In this document: positions 10,701 to 21,000 of the stretch, piece by piece | Numbering within the stretch: the first letter of the stretch is position 1 | Layout: each line of letters opens with the position of its first letter | Source: Lepidostoma basale | Taxonomy: Eukaryota; Arthropoda; Insecta; Trichoptera; Lepidostomatidae | Direction of reading: 5' to 3' | Assembly (NCBI GenBank): GCA_022606425.2 | Contig: JAHDVF020000742.1 | Location: 310,001 to 374,000 of the forward strand | Length of the DNA: 64,000 nt | Translations under genes and position numbers: made by a program | Notes under the pieces: model-generated | Seen by the model: only the letters and a program-made list of their open reading frames with translations | Told to the model about the DNA's origin: nothing | The model's database searches: none

Positions 10701-10882
10701 GTTCTTTTGAGAAAGTTGTGGTTTTTGTTTTTCATAAATCGTTGGCTTAAAATAAACTGATTAATAAATTATCTCAATAATAATGTAATATAAACTTTAT
10801 TATTAAATAAAGTGTAGTGGTGCATACTAAACAATATTGCTCAATTATTATTATTTGATTCATAGTTTTCAAAATAACAAAA

Positions 10883-11513
10883 AACTAACTAACTAACTAA
10901 CCATCACGGCGTTTCCCCGGAAGGGTAGGCAGAAAGGATGGACCACCACAACGCTTTATCCTTTCCATCTCTCGGGATTCCTCTATAATCTAACATCATA
11001 ACTTGCACGCTCGTCGTAAGTAACTAACTAACCATCACGTCATTTCCCCGGAGGGGTAGGCAGAGAGGATGGATCGCCACAATGCTCTGTCCTGGTATAC
11101 CTCTCGGGTTTCCTCTACATTCATACATCGTACCATGCACGCACGTCGATTATTCCGACTTCGAATGTGGCCGCATTTTAGTGATTGATTAATTTGGTCA
11201 TGCCATGTTTTGCTCGGTCGTCCTCGGCTTCTTTTTCCACTCACGCTGCTTGTGTACAACTTTTTAACCATTCTACTCTCATCCATTCGTTCCATATGTC
11301 CAAACCTTCTCAGGGATCCTTTTTTAATTTTATCCATGACGCAGTCATCTGCCTTAAATTTCTCTCTTATTTCATCGTTCGGTATTCTATCATACAACGT
11401 TTTCCGCACATTCTTCTTAGTGATCCTGTTTCTACGGCGTTTATCCTGCTTTCATCCTTCTTTTGCCAGCTCCAAGCTTCACTTCCATACATGAGGGTTG
11501 GCACTCTCGTCGT
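10883..11513 (-). mobile_element. RTE-A LINE, two overlapping 3' fragments
   Basis: Two 3' ends occur in tandem (10890-11020 and 11035-11513), each starting in CATCACG...TTTCCCCGG. The longer encodes 124 residues including DKIKKGSLRRFGHMERMDES and GRPSKTWHDQINQSL. The second has inserted next to the first. Confidence 0.7.
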
Positions 11514-11526
11514 TTTTTTATTATTA

Positions 11527-11795
11527 TTTAGATTGTGGTTACCTTTTAGTAAATGATTTATTTGGTAATGCCACACTTTCCTCGACCGTCCTCAGCATCT
11601 TTTTTTTCATTTATAAGGCTTGTATACAACGCGTCCTAAATAAAATTAAGAAAAGGTCACTAAGATGGTTTGGACATATGGAACGAATGGATAAGAGAAT
11701 AATGGTTAAAAAGAAATATACAAGTAGTATGAATAGAAAAATAAGAAGGGCAAGGTAGATATGGCATGATTAAATTAATCAATTATTAAAAGGCA
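11527..11795. mobile_element. RTE-A scraps in opposite orientations
   Basis: A minus-strand scrap (11527-11636) meets a plus-strand scrap (11637-11795). The latter encodes KKRSLRWFGHMERMDKRIMV. It indicates a local inversion or two truncated insertions. Confidence 0.5.
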
Positions 11796-11807
11796 AGGAT
11801 CCATCTA

Positions 11808-12082
11808 AAAGAACATTATGTGTTCAATTATTTTTATATTGTTATTTTATTTTATATCATTGTATTTTATATTATTTGTTATAGATTTAATTTGTGGACG
11901 TAAGACGATCGAAGTGTACGCGGGAGATGCCTATTGGTGGCGATGAGGTTCGCAACCCATCACACCGCGTCTCTCGCAGGGGCGAAAAGCGAAGAATAGA
12001 GTGCCGCATCGGTTAAAGTGTGGCAGTCTATTCTTTCTGCCTACCCGTTAGGGGAGACGGCGTGATGGTAAGTTAGTTTTTT
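11808..12082 (+). mobile_element. NA-A short non-autonomous element, copy 2
   Basis: It contains the diagnostic core GGAGATGCCTATTGGTGGCG and GGTTCGCAACC. The RTE-A-type 3' block GGGGAGACGGCGTGATGG follows, then a GTTAG tail. No coding potential. Confidence 0.7.
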
Positions 12083-12094
12083 TTTAAGTTACTA

Positions 12095-12175
12095 AAAGGC
12101 ATCAGTGTTAAAAGTAGGAAAAATCTATCCGCTTTGCCTTCCTCTTCGGAGAAACACCATGATGGTTAGTTAGTT
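12095..12175 (+). mobile_element. RTE-A 3'-end scrap
   Basis: Only the last 80 bp or so of the family are present, ending ATGATGGTTAGTTAGTT. Confidence 0.45.
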
Positions 12176-12179
12176 ATTA

Positions 12180-12640
12180 ATAAGTAACCAACTTTTTAAC
12201 AAATTTCTCTCATCCATTATTTAAATATGTCGAAATAATCTAAGTTATACCTTTTTAGTTATACGAGTATTATACTTAGGATGAAATCATCTAGTATCTT
12301 TCTAATTTCGTCGTTTGGTGTTAATCAATTAAAATTATTTCAAGAATTCAGCATTTTATAATTCCAGTGTTAACGTTTTTAATTTAATTTAAAAACATGG
12401 TCTCCATCTTAAGTGCTTTCGTATTTATAATTTTAGAACATATTAAAAACACCCCATCGTGACTCAATAAGTGCACTCGCCCGGAAAATGAGAGACCGCA
12501 CGATTGTATCCACCTGGCGAAGATATTCAAATTTAGATTCTAACGAAATATTTTTTTCTTTTCCATTCAGATACATATTAGTGAAATAACGTTTGTGTCC
12601 GAATATGTTACCTTAATACTTTTCGATAAGATATTTCAGT
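12180..12640. other. no gene recognised
   Basis: AT-rich sequence with no supportable feature. Confidence 0.4.
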
Positions 12641-12644
12641 CTAC

Positions 12645-12800
12645 TTATTGAACGCTAAGGCATTAACACTGTGGAATTCCATAGTAATATACGTAGGGAA
12701 TTGAAAATAGCTTTGTTTAATCCACAAAATATTAAAAAAATATAAACAAACCCGACATGTTTCGGAGGAAACCTTCATCTTCAGGTGTAAAAATTTAATA
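12645..12800 (-). repeat. Penelope-like terminal repeat with hammerhead-like motif
   Basis: On the minus strand CTGAAGA (12778-12784) precedes a GAAGG/CCTCC helix II with one mismatch, then GAAA and ACATGTC. Helix I is TTTACAC opposite GGGTTTG with a mismatch. The core is intact but the pairing is weakened. The low-coordinate end carries the family tail GGAATTCCACAG (complement). Confidence 0.5.
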
Positions 12801-12984
12801 AAAACTAAACAAAGAAAGACTAATATAAAAAACGCATTTAAAATTCGATACAATAATTTAAATTTAAAAATTAACTTGGGCTTGTTATAAGTACTTATAA
12901 GTATTTTTTTATCAGTAAGAACTAATAAATAATATTAAACAATAATAATACATGATGATAATATAAAAAATCTAAAATTGGAAT

Positions 12985-13971
12985 ATAAGACAACCACAAG
13001 GACACCGACAGACACTTAAAAGGACAACAAACGTACAACACACGCAACAAACATAACCATTTTGTACCAAAAACTAAAACTTCTTATGCGCAAAGACATT
13101 TCTACTATCTTGGACCCAAACTCTATAACATAATTAACAAAACTATAAACGACCCACAAAAAATGACAATGCACAATTACAAAAAACATGTAACTACGGA
13201 GACATTAAAAAAAGGGCGGCTTGAATGTAGTAACTAACTAACTAACTAACTAACCATCACGCCGTCTCCCCGAAGGGGTAGGCAGAAAGAATGGACTGCC
13301 ACACCTTTCTTTCCTGACATATTTCTCTCGCTTCCTCAACATTCATACATCGTGTCATGCACGCGCGTCGATTTCTCTGACTCCTCACATGGCCGACATT
13401 CAATATTTGATTTATTTGATCGTGCCTCGTTTTCCTCTATTTCTGGTTCCATTTACATCATTAACATATAATTTTTTTACCATTCTTTCTTCATTCATTC
13501 TTTCCATATGTCCAAACCATCTTAATGATCCTTTCATTATTTTGTTCATGACACCATCATTCGCACCGCATTCACTTCTTATATTTTCATTCGGCACTCT
13601 ATCATACACAGAGTATCCACACATTCTTCTAAGAGATCTCATTTTAACTGCATTTATTCTACTTTCATCCTTCTTTTGCCAGTACCTTGAATGTAGTATA
13701 ATTTTTAAAAATAAGTAAATAGTTTAAATAAGTGTTATATAAGACAATATAGTGTTTAAATAGTGTTATATAATAATATAAGTCAATTAATTTTAAGTTA
13801 TACACCTTAGGATATGTGTTGCTCCCCTTAACTGCTCCCTAAGTTTGTAAATTATATTATATATTGAAATTATATAGAGTGCTAGGAATGCCTCCCTAGA
13901 ACGGGTTACCCCAGTTGGGAGGTATTAAAACCATGTACTTGATAAATGATCAATCAATCAATCAAGATGGA
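12985..13971 (+). mobile_element. CR1-like LINE 3' end, interrupted by RTE-A
   Basis: The plus strand reads VPKTKTSYAQRHFYYLGPKL, then YNIINKTIND and a Lys-rich end. This is the LxxGxKLYN...FK pattern at the C-terminus of CR1/jockey-type LINEs. The 3' region resumes at 13686 and ends in (ATCA)n near 13965. RTE-A at 13233-13685 splits it. Confidence 0.6.
13233..13685 (-). mobile_element. RTE-A LINE, 5'-truncated insertion with TSD
   Basis: It is flanked by the 13-bp duplication CTTGAATGTAGTA (13220-13232 and 13686-13698). The minus strand encodes the family C-terminus (RRMCGYSVYDRV, GSLRWFGHMERMNEERM) with a frame break near its 3' end. The (AACT)n tail is at the left. It landed in an older CR1-like LINE. 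Confidence 0.85.
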
Positions 13972-13974
13972 GAA

Positions 13975-14095
13975 GATGGAGGTATGCTCCGAGACATGTG
14001 TTTTTTTTAACGTTTTTTAAATATTTTGTGTTTTAAAGAAAGTTATTTTCAATTTCCTTAGTATATTTCAGTCAGTCCACCATAACTTTAAATAG
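13975..14095 (+). repeat. degenerate Penelope-like terminal-repeat fragment
   Basis: It contains GAAGATGGAGGTATGCTCCG followed by AGACATGTG and the TTATTTTCAATTTCC block. Both halves of the ribozyme core are mutated. Confidence 0.4.
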
Positions 14096-14104
14096 AATCT
14101 TCTT

Positions 14105-14440
14105 CTTCTTTTTCTGATTTATTTAGGACTGTGTCCTGTTATTTCTCAGAGCCTGTTCCTGGAATGTAGACGTTCAACTGTCTTACCATATTTTCGATGG
14201 TCTTCCTGGAGGTCGATTCCCTGTTGGTACTTTATTCACTCTTTTAGAACACGCTCTTTCCACATGATCTCTCCAGTAGCCTCTTCTCAGTCTTCCTCGT
14301 TGCACGACATCTTCCACATTGCAGATCTTTCTTATTTCGGAATTTCTTACTCTGTCTCGGAATGTCGTTCCCGTAACGGATCGGAGAGTCCTCATTTCTG
14401 TGGTTCTTAGGAGACTTTTTATTTTGTTGGTGTCAGTACT
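14105..14440 (-). mobile_element. RTE-D LINE fragment
   Basis: The complement encodes MRTLRSVTGTTFRDRVRNSE, then CNVEDVVQRGR and NRPPGRPSKIW. Short and non-functional. Confidence 0.6.
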
Positions 14441-14524
14441 GGTCAGTACCTACGACTACAGGAACAGACCAAAAATCCAAAAGAAGAAGAAGAAAAAGTA
14501 AGTTGAGAAATATAATTTCAATAT

Positions 14525-15175
14525 GCCAATTAGAATAAATGCAGTAGTAATAAGATCTCATAGACGATTGTGTGATAAATATGTATATGATATATGTAGC
14601 ATAAAATGCAAATATTGGAAGTGTTGTGTAAAAATTATGAGAGGGTCATTAATCATTAATATCAATGAAAGCGAAAACGGCCGTTCACAATGGAGTTCTG
14701 GTCCCAACCTATATGTATGGAAGCGAAGCATGGAACTGGCAGAAGAAGGATGAGAGCAGAATAAATGCGGTAGAGATGAGGTCCCTAAGACGTATGTGCG
14801 GTAGAATGATATACGACAGAATCTCAAATTCTGATATAAGAAAGGAATGCAGAGCGTAAGAAGGTATTATGAACAAAATTATGAATGCTTTGGTTCGAAC
14901 ATATGGAACGCATGGACGGAGAAAGAATGGTTAAGAAAGTATACGTTAATGGTGTAAATGGAGTCGAGGCAGACCGAGGAAAAATGGCATTACCAAATCA
15001 ATCAAATTTTAAAGGTTGGTCATGTTAGAAGTCGGAAGAATCAACGTGCGTGTATGACTCGCTGTATGAATGTGGAGGAAGCTAGAGAGGTGTGCCAGGA
15101 TAGAATAGTGTGGCGGTCCATTCTCTCTGCCTAACCCTACGGGGAAACGGCGTGATGGTTTTGTTGTTGTTGTCA
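14525..15175 (+). mobile_element. RTE-A scrap followed by RTE-A2 LINE fragment
   Basis: A degenerate RTE-A piece (14525-14660) leads into RTE-A2. The latter encodes YGSEAWNWQKKDESRINAVE and RRMCGRMIYDRISN, then stops. The 3' end carries GGGGAAACGGCGTGATGG followed by (GTT)n, unlike the (GTTA)n tail of RTE-A. Compare 26985-27490. Confidence 0.7.
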
Positions 15176-15184
15176 TTAAGATTT

Positions 15185-15530
15185 TTTTAACACATAGAAT
15201 TATGATGGTGTCATGAACAAAATAATGAAAGGATCACTAAGATGGTTTGGACATATGGAAAGAATGAATGAAGAAAGAATGGTAAAAAAATTATATGTTA
15301 ATGATGTAAATGAAACCAGAAATAGAGGAAGACCGAGGAAAACGTGGCACGATCAAATAAATCAAATATTGAATGTCGGCCATGTGATGAGTCAGAGAAA
15401 TCGACGCGCGTGCATGCCACGATGTATGAATGTTGAGGAAGCGAGAGAAATATATCAGGAAAGAAAAGTGTGGCAGTCCATTCTTTCTGCCTACCCCTTC
15501 GGGGAGACGGCGTGATGGTTAGTTAGTTTT
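15185..15530 (+). mobile_element. RTE-A LINE, 5'-truncated young copy
   Basis: One hundred codons are open through GSLRWFGHMERMNEERMVKK, TWHDQINQILNVGH and SILSAYPFGETA to the stop. The (GTTA)n tail follows. It is nearly identical in peptide to copies at 38150-38432, 42798-43089 and 54218-54679, indicating recent activity. Confidence 0.8.
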
Positions 15531-15534
15531 TTTA

Positions 15535-16200
15535 GTTTTTAGAATGAAGAAAGAATTAAGAATTATCTTCTACTTAGCACATGACCCAAAGTCTTTTTTA
15601 AACATTAATATCCACTACTTCGACAATATTGACATTATTACAGATTTCGATGATATTGATGTTGCTACTTGTGAAATTTCCAATGAAACATTTTTAATAT
15701 CTTTCCACTTTCGTGACTTTGAAAGACTCTTTTCTCGGCCTTTGAAGCCATAACTCTTGAGAATCACTTTATAGATTTATTCTTCGAACATTGAATTTTA
15801 ATGTTGTAATAAATTACCTCTTCAACGGAAAATTAAATTCCCAGAATGCCGAAGACACTCGATAGCACGCCATGTCTAAGAAATGGAATCATCCATTTAA
15901 TTTAATACACAAATATAGTAAAAGAAATTGTCTTACGTGTGTGGATATAATTTGTGTATAACGAACGACAAGAGTTTTGAGAAATGGTATTATTTCAATC
16001 AATAATTTCTAAGGATTTTGTTATATTACTACAAACCTGTTAGCGTTTTCCAACGTGTTCCAGTTATCGAATTATCACCCCTTTCTAAATAATAGCTCTT
16101 GTTTTCCTGTAATAGCTTAGGTGTGCGAAACTTATATTATTTATTGAATGACACCAAACTATTTAATGAGTTAATTTTGTTTCAGTATTTTTTTTACACA
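15535..16200. other. no gene recognised
   Basis: A 69-codon open frame (15544-15753, plus) starts just after the RTE-A tail. I do not recognise it and see no splice or start support. The rest is AT-rich. Confidence 0.35.
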
Positions 16201-16205
16201 TTATA

Positions 16206-16600
16206 TAAGGAGGAGGAGAAGAGGAGGAGAAGGGGAGGAGAAGAGGAAGAGAAGAGGAGGAGAAGAGGAGGAGAAGAGGAGGAAAAGGGGAGGAGAAGAG
16301 GAGGAGAAGATGAGGAGGAGAGGAGGAGAATAGGAGGAGAGGACGAGGAGAAGAGGAGTAGAGGAGGAGAAGATGGGGAGAAGAGGAGGAGAAGAGGTGG
16401 AGAAGACGAGGAGAAGACGAGGAGAGAGGAGGAGAAGAGGAGAAGAGGAGGAGAAGAGGGAGAGACGAGGAGGAGAAGAGGATGAGAAGAGGAGGAGAAG
16501 ACGAGGAGAAGACGAGGAGAAGAGGAGGAGAAGAGGGGGAGAGGAGGAGGAGAAGAGGAGGAATAGGCAGAGGAGGAAAAGAGAAAGAGAAGAAGGTATT
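16206..16600 (+). repeat. GGAGGAGAAGA-type purine tandem repeat, about 395 bp
   Basis: The plus strand is almost purely A and G, with imperfect units such as GAGGAGGAGAA and GACGAGGAGAA. Open frames on both strands encode only Glu/Arg/Gly or Ser/Pro/Leu low complexity, so I do not call a gene. A homopurine mirror-like tract of this kind can adopt H-DNA. Confidence 0.9.
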
Positions 16601-16654
16601 GGACATTTTTAATCATGTGAATGTGACGTGAATGTATTAGTGCAAATCAAAGTC

Positions 16655-17090
16655 TTCTTTTTCTTCTTCTCCTTAGTGTAGATCATGCGATATATTATAC
16701 AGGATATCAAATTTCGTCCTGTGACAAAGGCGTGCAGCCATCTCCACATCTCTTCGGTGGTCGTCCTGGTGGTCGATGGCCCTCTGGAGTCTCGCGCATC
16801 ACAATCTTGGGAATCCTCGCTGGGTTCATCCTCTCGATGTGGTCTCTCCAGAATCGTCTTCTCTGCCTTCTCCATCTCACTATGTCATCAATTTTGCAGT
16901 ATCTGCGAAACTCTTAATTGGGTATCCTCTCTCTAAGGGTTCCACCCACGATAGGTCGGAATATTTTTATTTTTGCTGCTCTTAGGAGACGTTTGGTTCT
17001 GATAGTGTCTGCTCTTCCTTCGATTCCGTAAGTTATTATGGGACTGTTGCATATTTTGTAGATCCTGACTTTGCTTTCACTAGCATATGC
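16655..17090 (-). mobile_element. RTE-D LINE fragment
   Basis: The complement encodes RRRFWRDHIERMNPARIPKI-like sequence and RPPGRPPKRCGDGCTPLSQD-like sequence in mixed frames, then the C-terminal block. Plus-strand open frames across it are shadows. Confidence 0.55.
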
Positions 17091-17109
17091 TTATTTTCCC
17101 AAACAGTGT

Positions 17110-17823
17110 CACTCAGGCGCGAATAAAGTGTTAGGAATAAAATAATGAAATGGTCATTAAGATAGTTTGTACACTTGAAATGAATTAATGTAGAAAGAAT
17201 GGTTGGGAAAGTATATGTTAACTATGTATACAGAACAAGAAATAGAGGAAGACCGAAGTACCATCAAAACAATCATATATATTAAATGTTGGCCACATGA
17301 CGTCACCTGAGAGTAAGAAGGTTCCAACTGTCAAAAGTAAAAAGCTGAGAAAAATGAAGTCAAAGTTTTGTTGGTTTCGGGTGTGTATTTGTAATAAAAG
17401 GGTTTCATCTGAAGCAGATGAAACTCTTTTACCGAGAAGCGTGTAAATTTTCTCTGGCGACCGTTGGAATAATAAAGTTCTATGTGTAAATGAATCCTTC
17501 TTTAGTGAATCGTGTGTTTTAAATGATCAGATGGAACTTGATTATTTTCGTAACATCAAAATGACTATACTATCACATGTTATTTTAAATTGTACGTATA
17601 GAAAAGGTTAGTAAAAACCTTTTTCCCGAAAAAAAGCCAAATGTGAAATTTTGTTAGTTGGAACCCTCTTACTCTCAGGTGATGATGAGGAGAGTCGGAG
17701 AAATCGATTCATGGCATGATGTATGAATTTAGTGGAGGCGAGAGAAGTATGACAGGAATAATCAGTGTGGCGGGCCATTCTTACTGCCTATCCCTTCTGA
17801 AAGAAAGCGTGATGGTTCGTTAG
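17110..17823 (+). mobile_element. RTE-A LINE fragment carrying a MITE, tail hit by copia
   Basis: Family blocks at 17110-17303 and 17682-17823 flank the MITE at 17304-17681. The 3' block GTGATGGTTCGTTAG directly abuts the copia LTR. Copia's duplicated target GTTAG is part of the tail. Confidence 0.65.
17304..17681. mobile_element. unclassified MITE, 378 bp
   Basis: Terminal inverted repeats start CACCTGAGAGTAAGAAGGTT and match over about 26 bp with one difference. No coding capacity. The target duplication is unclear (possibly TGA), so the superfamily is not assigned. Confidence 0.6.
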
Positions 17824-17942
17824 TGTTATTTTATGTATCGACAATATCAGTAGCGCCATCTATCTTTGAATACATGTAGTATGTACTTTGTAACAATAAA
17901 AGTTCAGTTCGTATCCCTCACTCAAGTGTTTAATTTATTATA
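17824..17942 (+). repeat. copia 5' LTR
   Basis: It starts TGTTATTTTATG. It contains AATAAAA about 40 bp before its end, which could act as polyadenylation signal. It matches 22028-22146 except for about three bases. Confidence 0.9.
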
Positions 17943-17956
17943 GGTTATGGGCCCAG
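17943..17956 (+). promoter_or_regulatory. copia-type primer binding site (initiator tRNA-Met half)
   Basis: GGTTATGGGCCCAG directly follows the LTR. It is the primer site known from Drosophila copia and 1731, complementary to the internal part of initiator tRNA-Met rather than its 3' end. Confidence 0.85.
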
Positions 17957-18051
17957 TATTTTTTAGTTTTTCTCGCAATTTTCGTGGACATTATCAGTGA
18001 AATAGACTTTGCAGATTGAGATAAACTATAATTAACGCTGTGACTGTGAAA

Positions 18052-21000
18052 ATGCCGACGAACTATCATGTCAGTGTGCCTAAACTGAAAGGGCGGGAGA
18101 ATTACAGTGAATGGGCTTTTGCGGCTGAGAATTTCTTAATTCTGGAGGGGCTGTCTGATTGCATCAAGTCGGAGACAGTACCAGAAGAAATAGGAGCAGC
18201 AGGTGACGCAAAAACCAGAGCCAAACTTATTTTCACAATAGATTCGTCGCTGTACGTACACATAAAAGATGTACAAACGACCCATGAGCTGTGGAAGAAA
18301 TTGAAGAACCTATTCGATGACTCAGGATTTACGAGAAGGATCAGTTTGCTGAGGAGTTTGATTTCCATTCGACTCGAGAATAGTGTTTCAATGACTTCGT
18401 ACGTGACACAGATAATTGAAACAAGCCAGAAATTGAGTGGTACGGGTTTCAAAATTAATGATGAGTGGGTCGCATCGCTTTTGTTAGCGGGATTAACAGA
18501 AAAATATTCCCCTATGATAATGGCGATCGAGCATTGCGGCATACCATTGACAGCAGACGCCATTAAAACAAAGTTGTTGGACATGGAAGAAAGCGGAAAC
18601 GGAGGCGACAGCAGCGCTTTCAATTCCAGTGGTGCGTTTGCGAGTTATAAGAAGAACCGGAAAGTTGGTAGCACTTCAACCAAAGACAATGCCCATATGT
18701 CAAAGTCAAAACCAAAGGTCATAACATGTTATAGATGTAAACAAACAGGCCATTATAGAAATCAATGTACATTTTCGAACAAAAGTTCATCGAATACAAA
18801 TAATAATGAGCGTACAAGCAGTAATGCGTTTAGCACCGTGTTCTTGAATGGTGAATTTTGCAAAAGCGATTGGTATATTGACTCCGGGGCGAGTGTTCAT
18901 CTTACCGCGAACAAAGAATGGTTGTCAAATGTGTCGCGGGATCTTATGATTAAGGAAATTGTCGTGGCAAACAAAAATAAAGTACCTGTATTATGTACTG
19001 GAGATGTGCAGATTACGACAAAGACGCACGCCTGTGAATACGATATTACAGTGGAAGGTGTATTGTGCGTACCAAAGTTGACTACAAATCTGTTGTCTGT
19101 CAGTCAACTTATATCCAAAGGAAACAAAGTTTTATTTAACAACAATGGTTGTCAGATTTTCAATAAGGCAGGAGTACTTGTGGCTACAGCATGTCTGTTG
19201 AATGGTGTATATAAACTGAATATGTCTGAATATTGTTCAGCAACTGCAATGACTGTGTCCAGTGCAGTTTGGCATCGACGTTTGGGTCATGTCAACAGCC
19301 AGTATTTGAACAAGATGCAAGATGCTGTAGAGGGATTGACAATTGATAGTAAGATTGATATGTCCAAGTCATCATGTGTCGCATGCTGTGAGGGCAAGCA
19401 AAGCCGGTTGCCTTTTCCCAAAGAAGGTAGCAGAAGTACTGAGTTGTTACATATTGTGCATACCGATCTCTGTGGACCAATGGAAAATCGGTCAATAGGT
19501 GGTTCGAGATACTTTATGCTGTTCATCGATGATTTTAGTCGTATGACATATATTTATTTCCTAAAAACAAAGGATGAGGCGTTGAAATGCTTTCAACAAT
19601 ACAAAGCAGAGGTTGAGAATCAACTTAATCGCAAGATTAAGATTTTGAGAAGTGACAATGGGACAGAATTCTGCAACAGCAAGTTTGATGATTTTTTGAT
19701 GTCGCATGGGATAGTACATCAGAAAACAAACCCATACACGCCAGAGCAGAATGGACTCTCGGAGCGATATAACCGGACTATTGTTGAGAAAGCCAAGTGT
19801 CTGTTGTTCGATGCAGGTCTCGAGAAAAGGTTTTGGGCAGAGGCTGCACACACTGCAGTGTACTTACAGAACAGAACTGTGACTACATCCTTAAATTATA
19901 AAACTCCTTTCGAGATATGGACAGACAGAAAGCCTGATGTAAGTCACCTACGTATTTTTGGTAGTATAATTATGGTACATGTGCCAAAACAAAAGAGATT
20001 GAAATGGGACAGAAAAGCTGAAAAATGTATCCTTGTCGGCTATTCTAATGAAGTCAAAGGGTACAGGATTTACAACCCGAAGTCTAATGTCATCACTACC
20101 AGTAGGGATGTTATAGTATTGGAGAAGATAGAGACAGAGAATAATCTTCTGGAGGTACAGGAACATTGTTCAGATGATGTGAATACAGTTCCAGTAGGGG
20201 AAGAAGATTTGACACTTCAGGAAGATTCACATGAACAATCAGATAGCTTGAACATGGATGACAGTGGTGAAATGTATGTACCTTGTGAAGATGAAACATT
20301 GGATAGCTCAGAGTCTGGTGCAACAGACAGTGAAGACTCCATAATACTCAACAATGTCAACACAATAAGTGGTCCTCGGCGTAGAAAGCAGCCAGACAGA
20401 TTTGGATTTGCAAGTGCTTGCATAGAAGATGACCAGATGTTCACGGGTGAGATATTATTGCAAGAAGCCTTGGAAGGACCTGAGAAAGCACAGTGGTTAG
20501 CGGCAGTGCAGGAAGAGCTACAGTCGTTCGAGAAAAATAGTGCGTGGGAACTCGTAGATGTTCCAAAAGATGGTACTATAGTGCAGTGCAAGTGGGTGTT
20601 GCGGAAAAAGTACGATAGTGAAAACAATGTGCGTTACCGTGCTCGTCTAGTCGCAAAGGGCTTCACCCAAAAACATGGTGTGGACTATACTGAAACATTT
20701 TCGCCTGTAGTGAGACATACAACTCTTAGACTATTATTTGCATTGTCTGTAAAGTTAGGTCTAGATGTCACTCATTTAGATGTTAAGACTGCGTTCTTAA
20801 ATGGTGATTTAGAGGAAACCATTTATATGAAAATGCCAGATTGTTATAATAGTAGTAGTTCAGTTAGTAAAGTATTAAAACTTAAAAAGGCCATTTATGG
20901 ACTTAAGCAGGCCTCTAGGGCCTGGAATAAAAAGGTAGATGATTGTTTGATCAGTAATGGTTATGAAAGATCAAAAATAGAGCCATGTATGTATATAAAG

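Noticed and set aside
16099..16616. Glu/Arg-rich and Ser/Pro-rich protein genes
   Set aside because: All frames are by-products of a purine tandem repeat, with no start context or splice signals.
18102..20627. Minus-strand genes inside the copia element
   Set aside because: They are shadows of the intact Gag-Pol frame.
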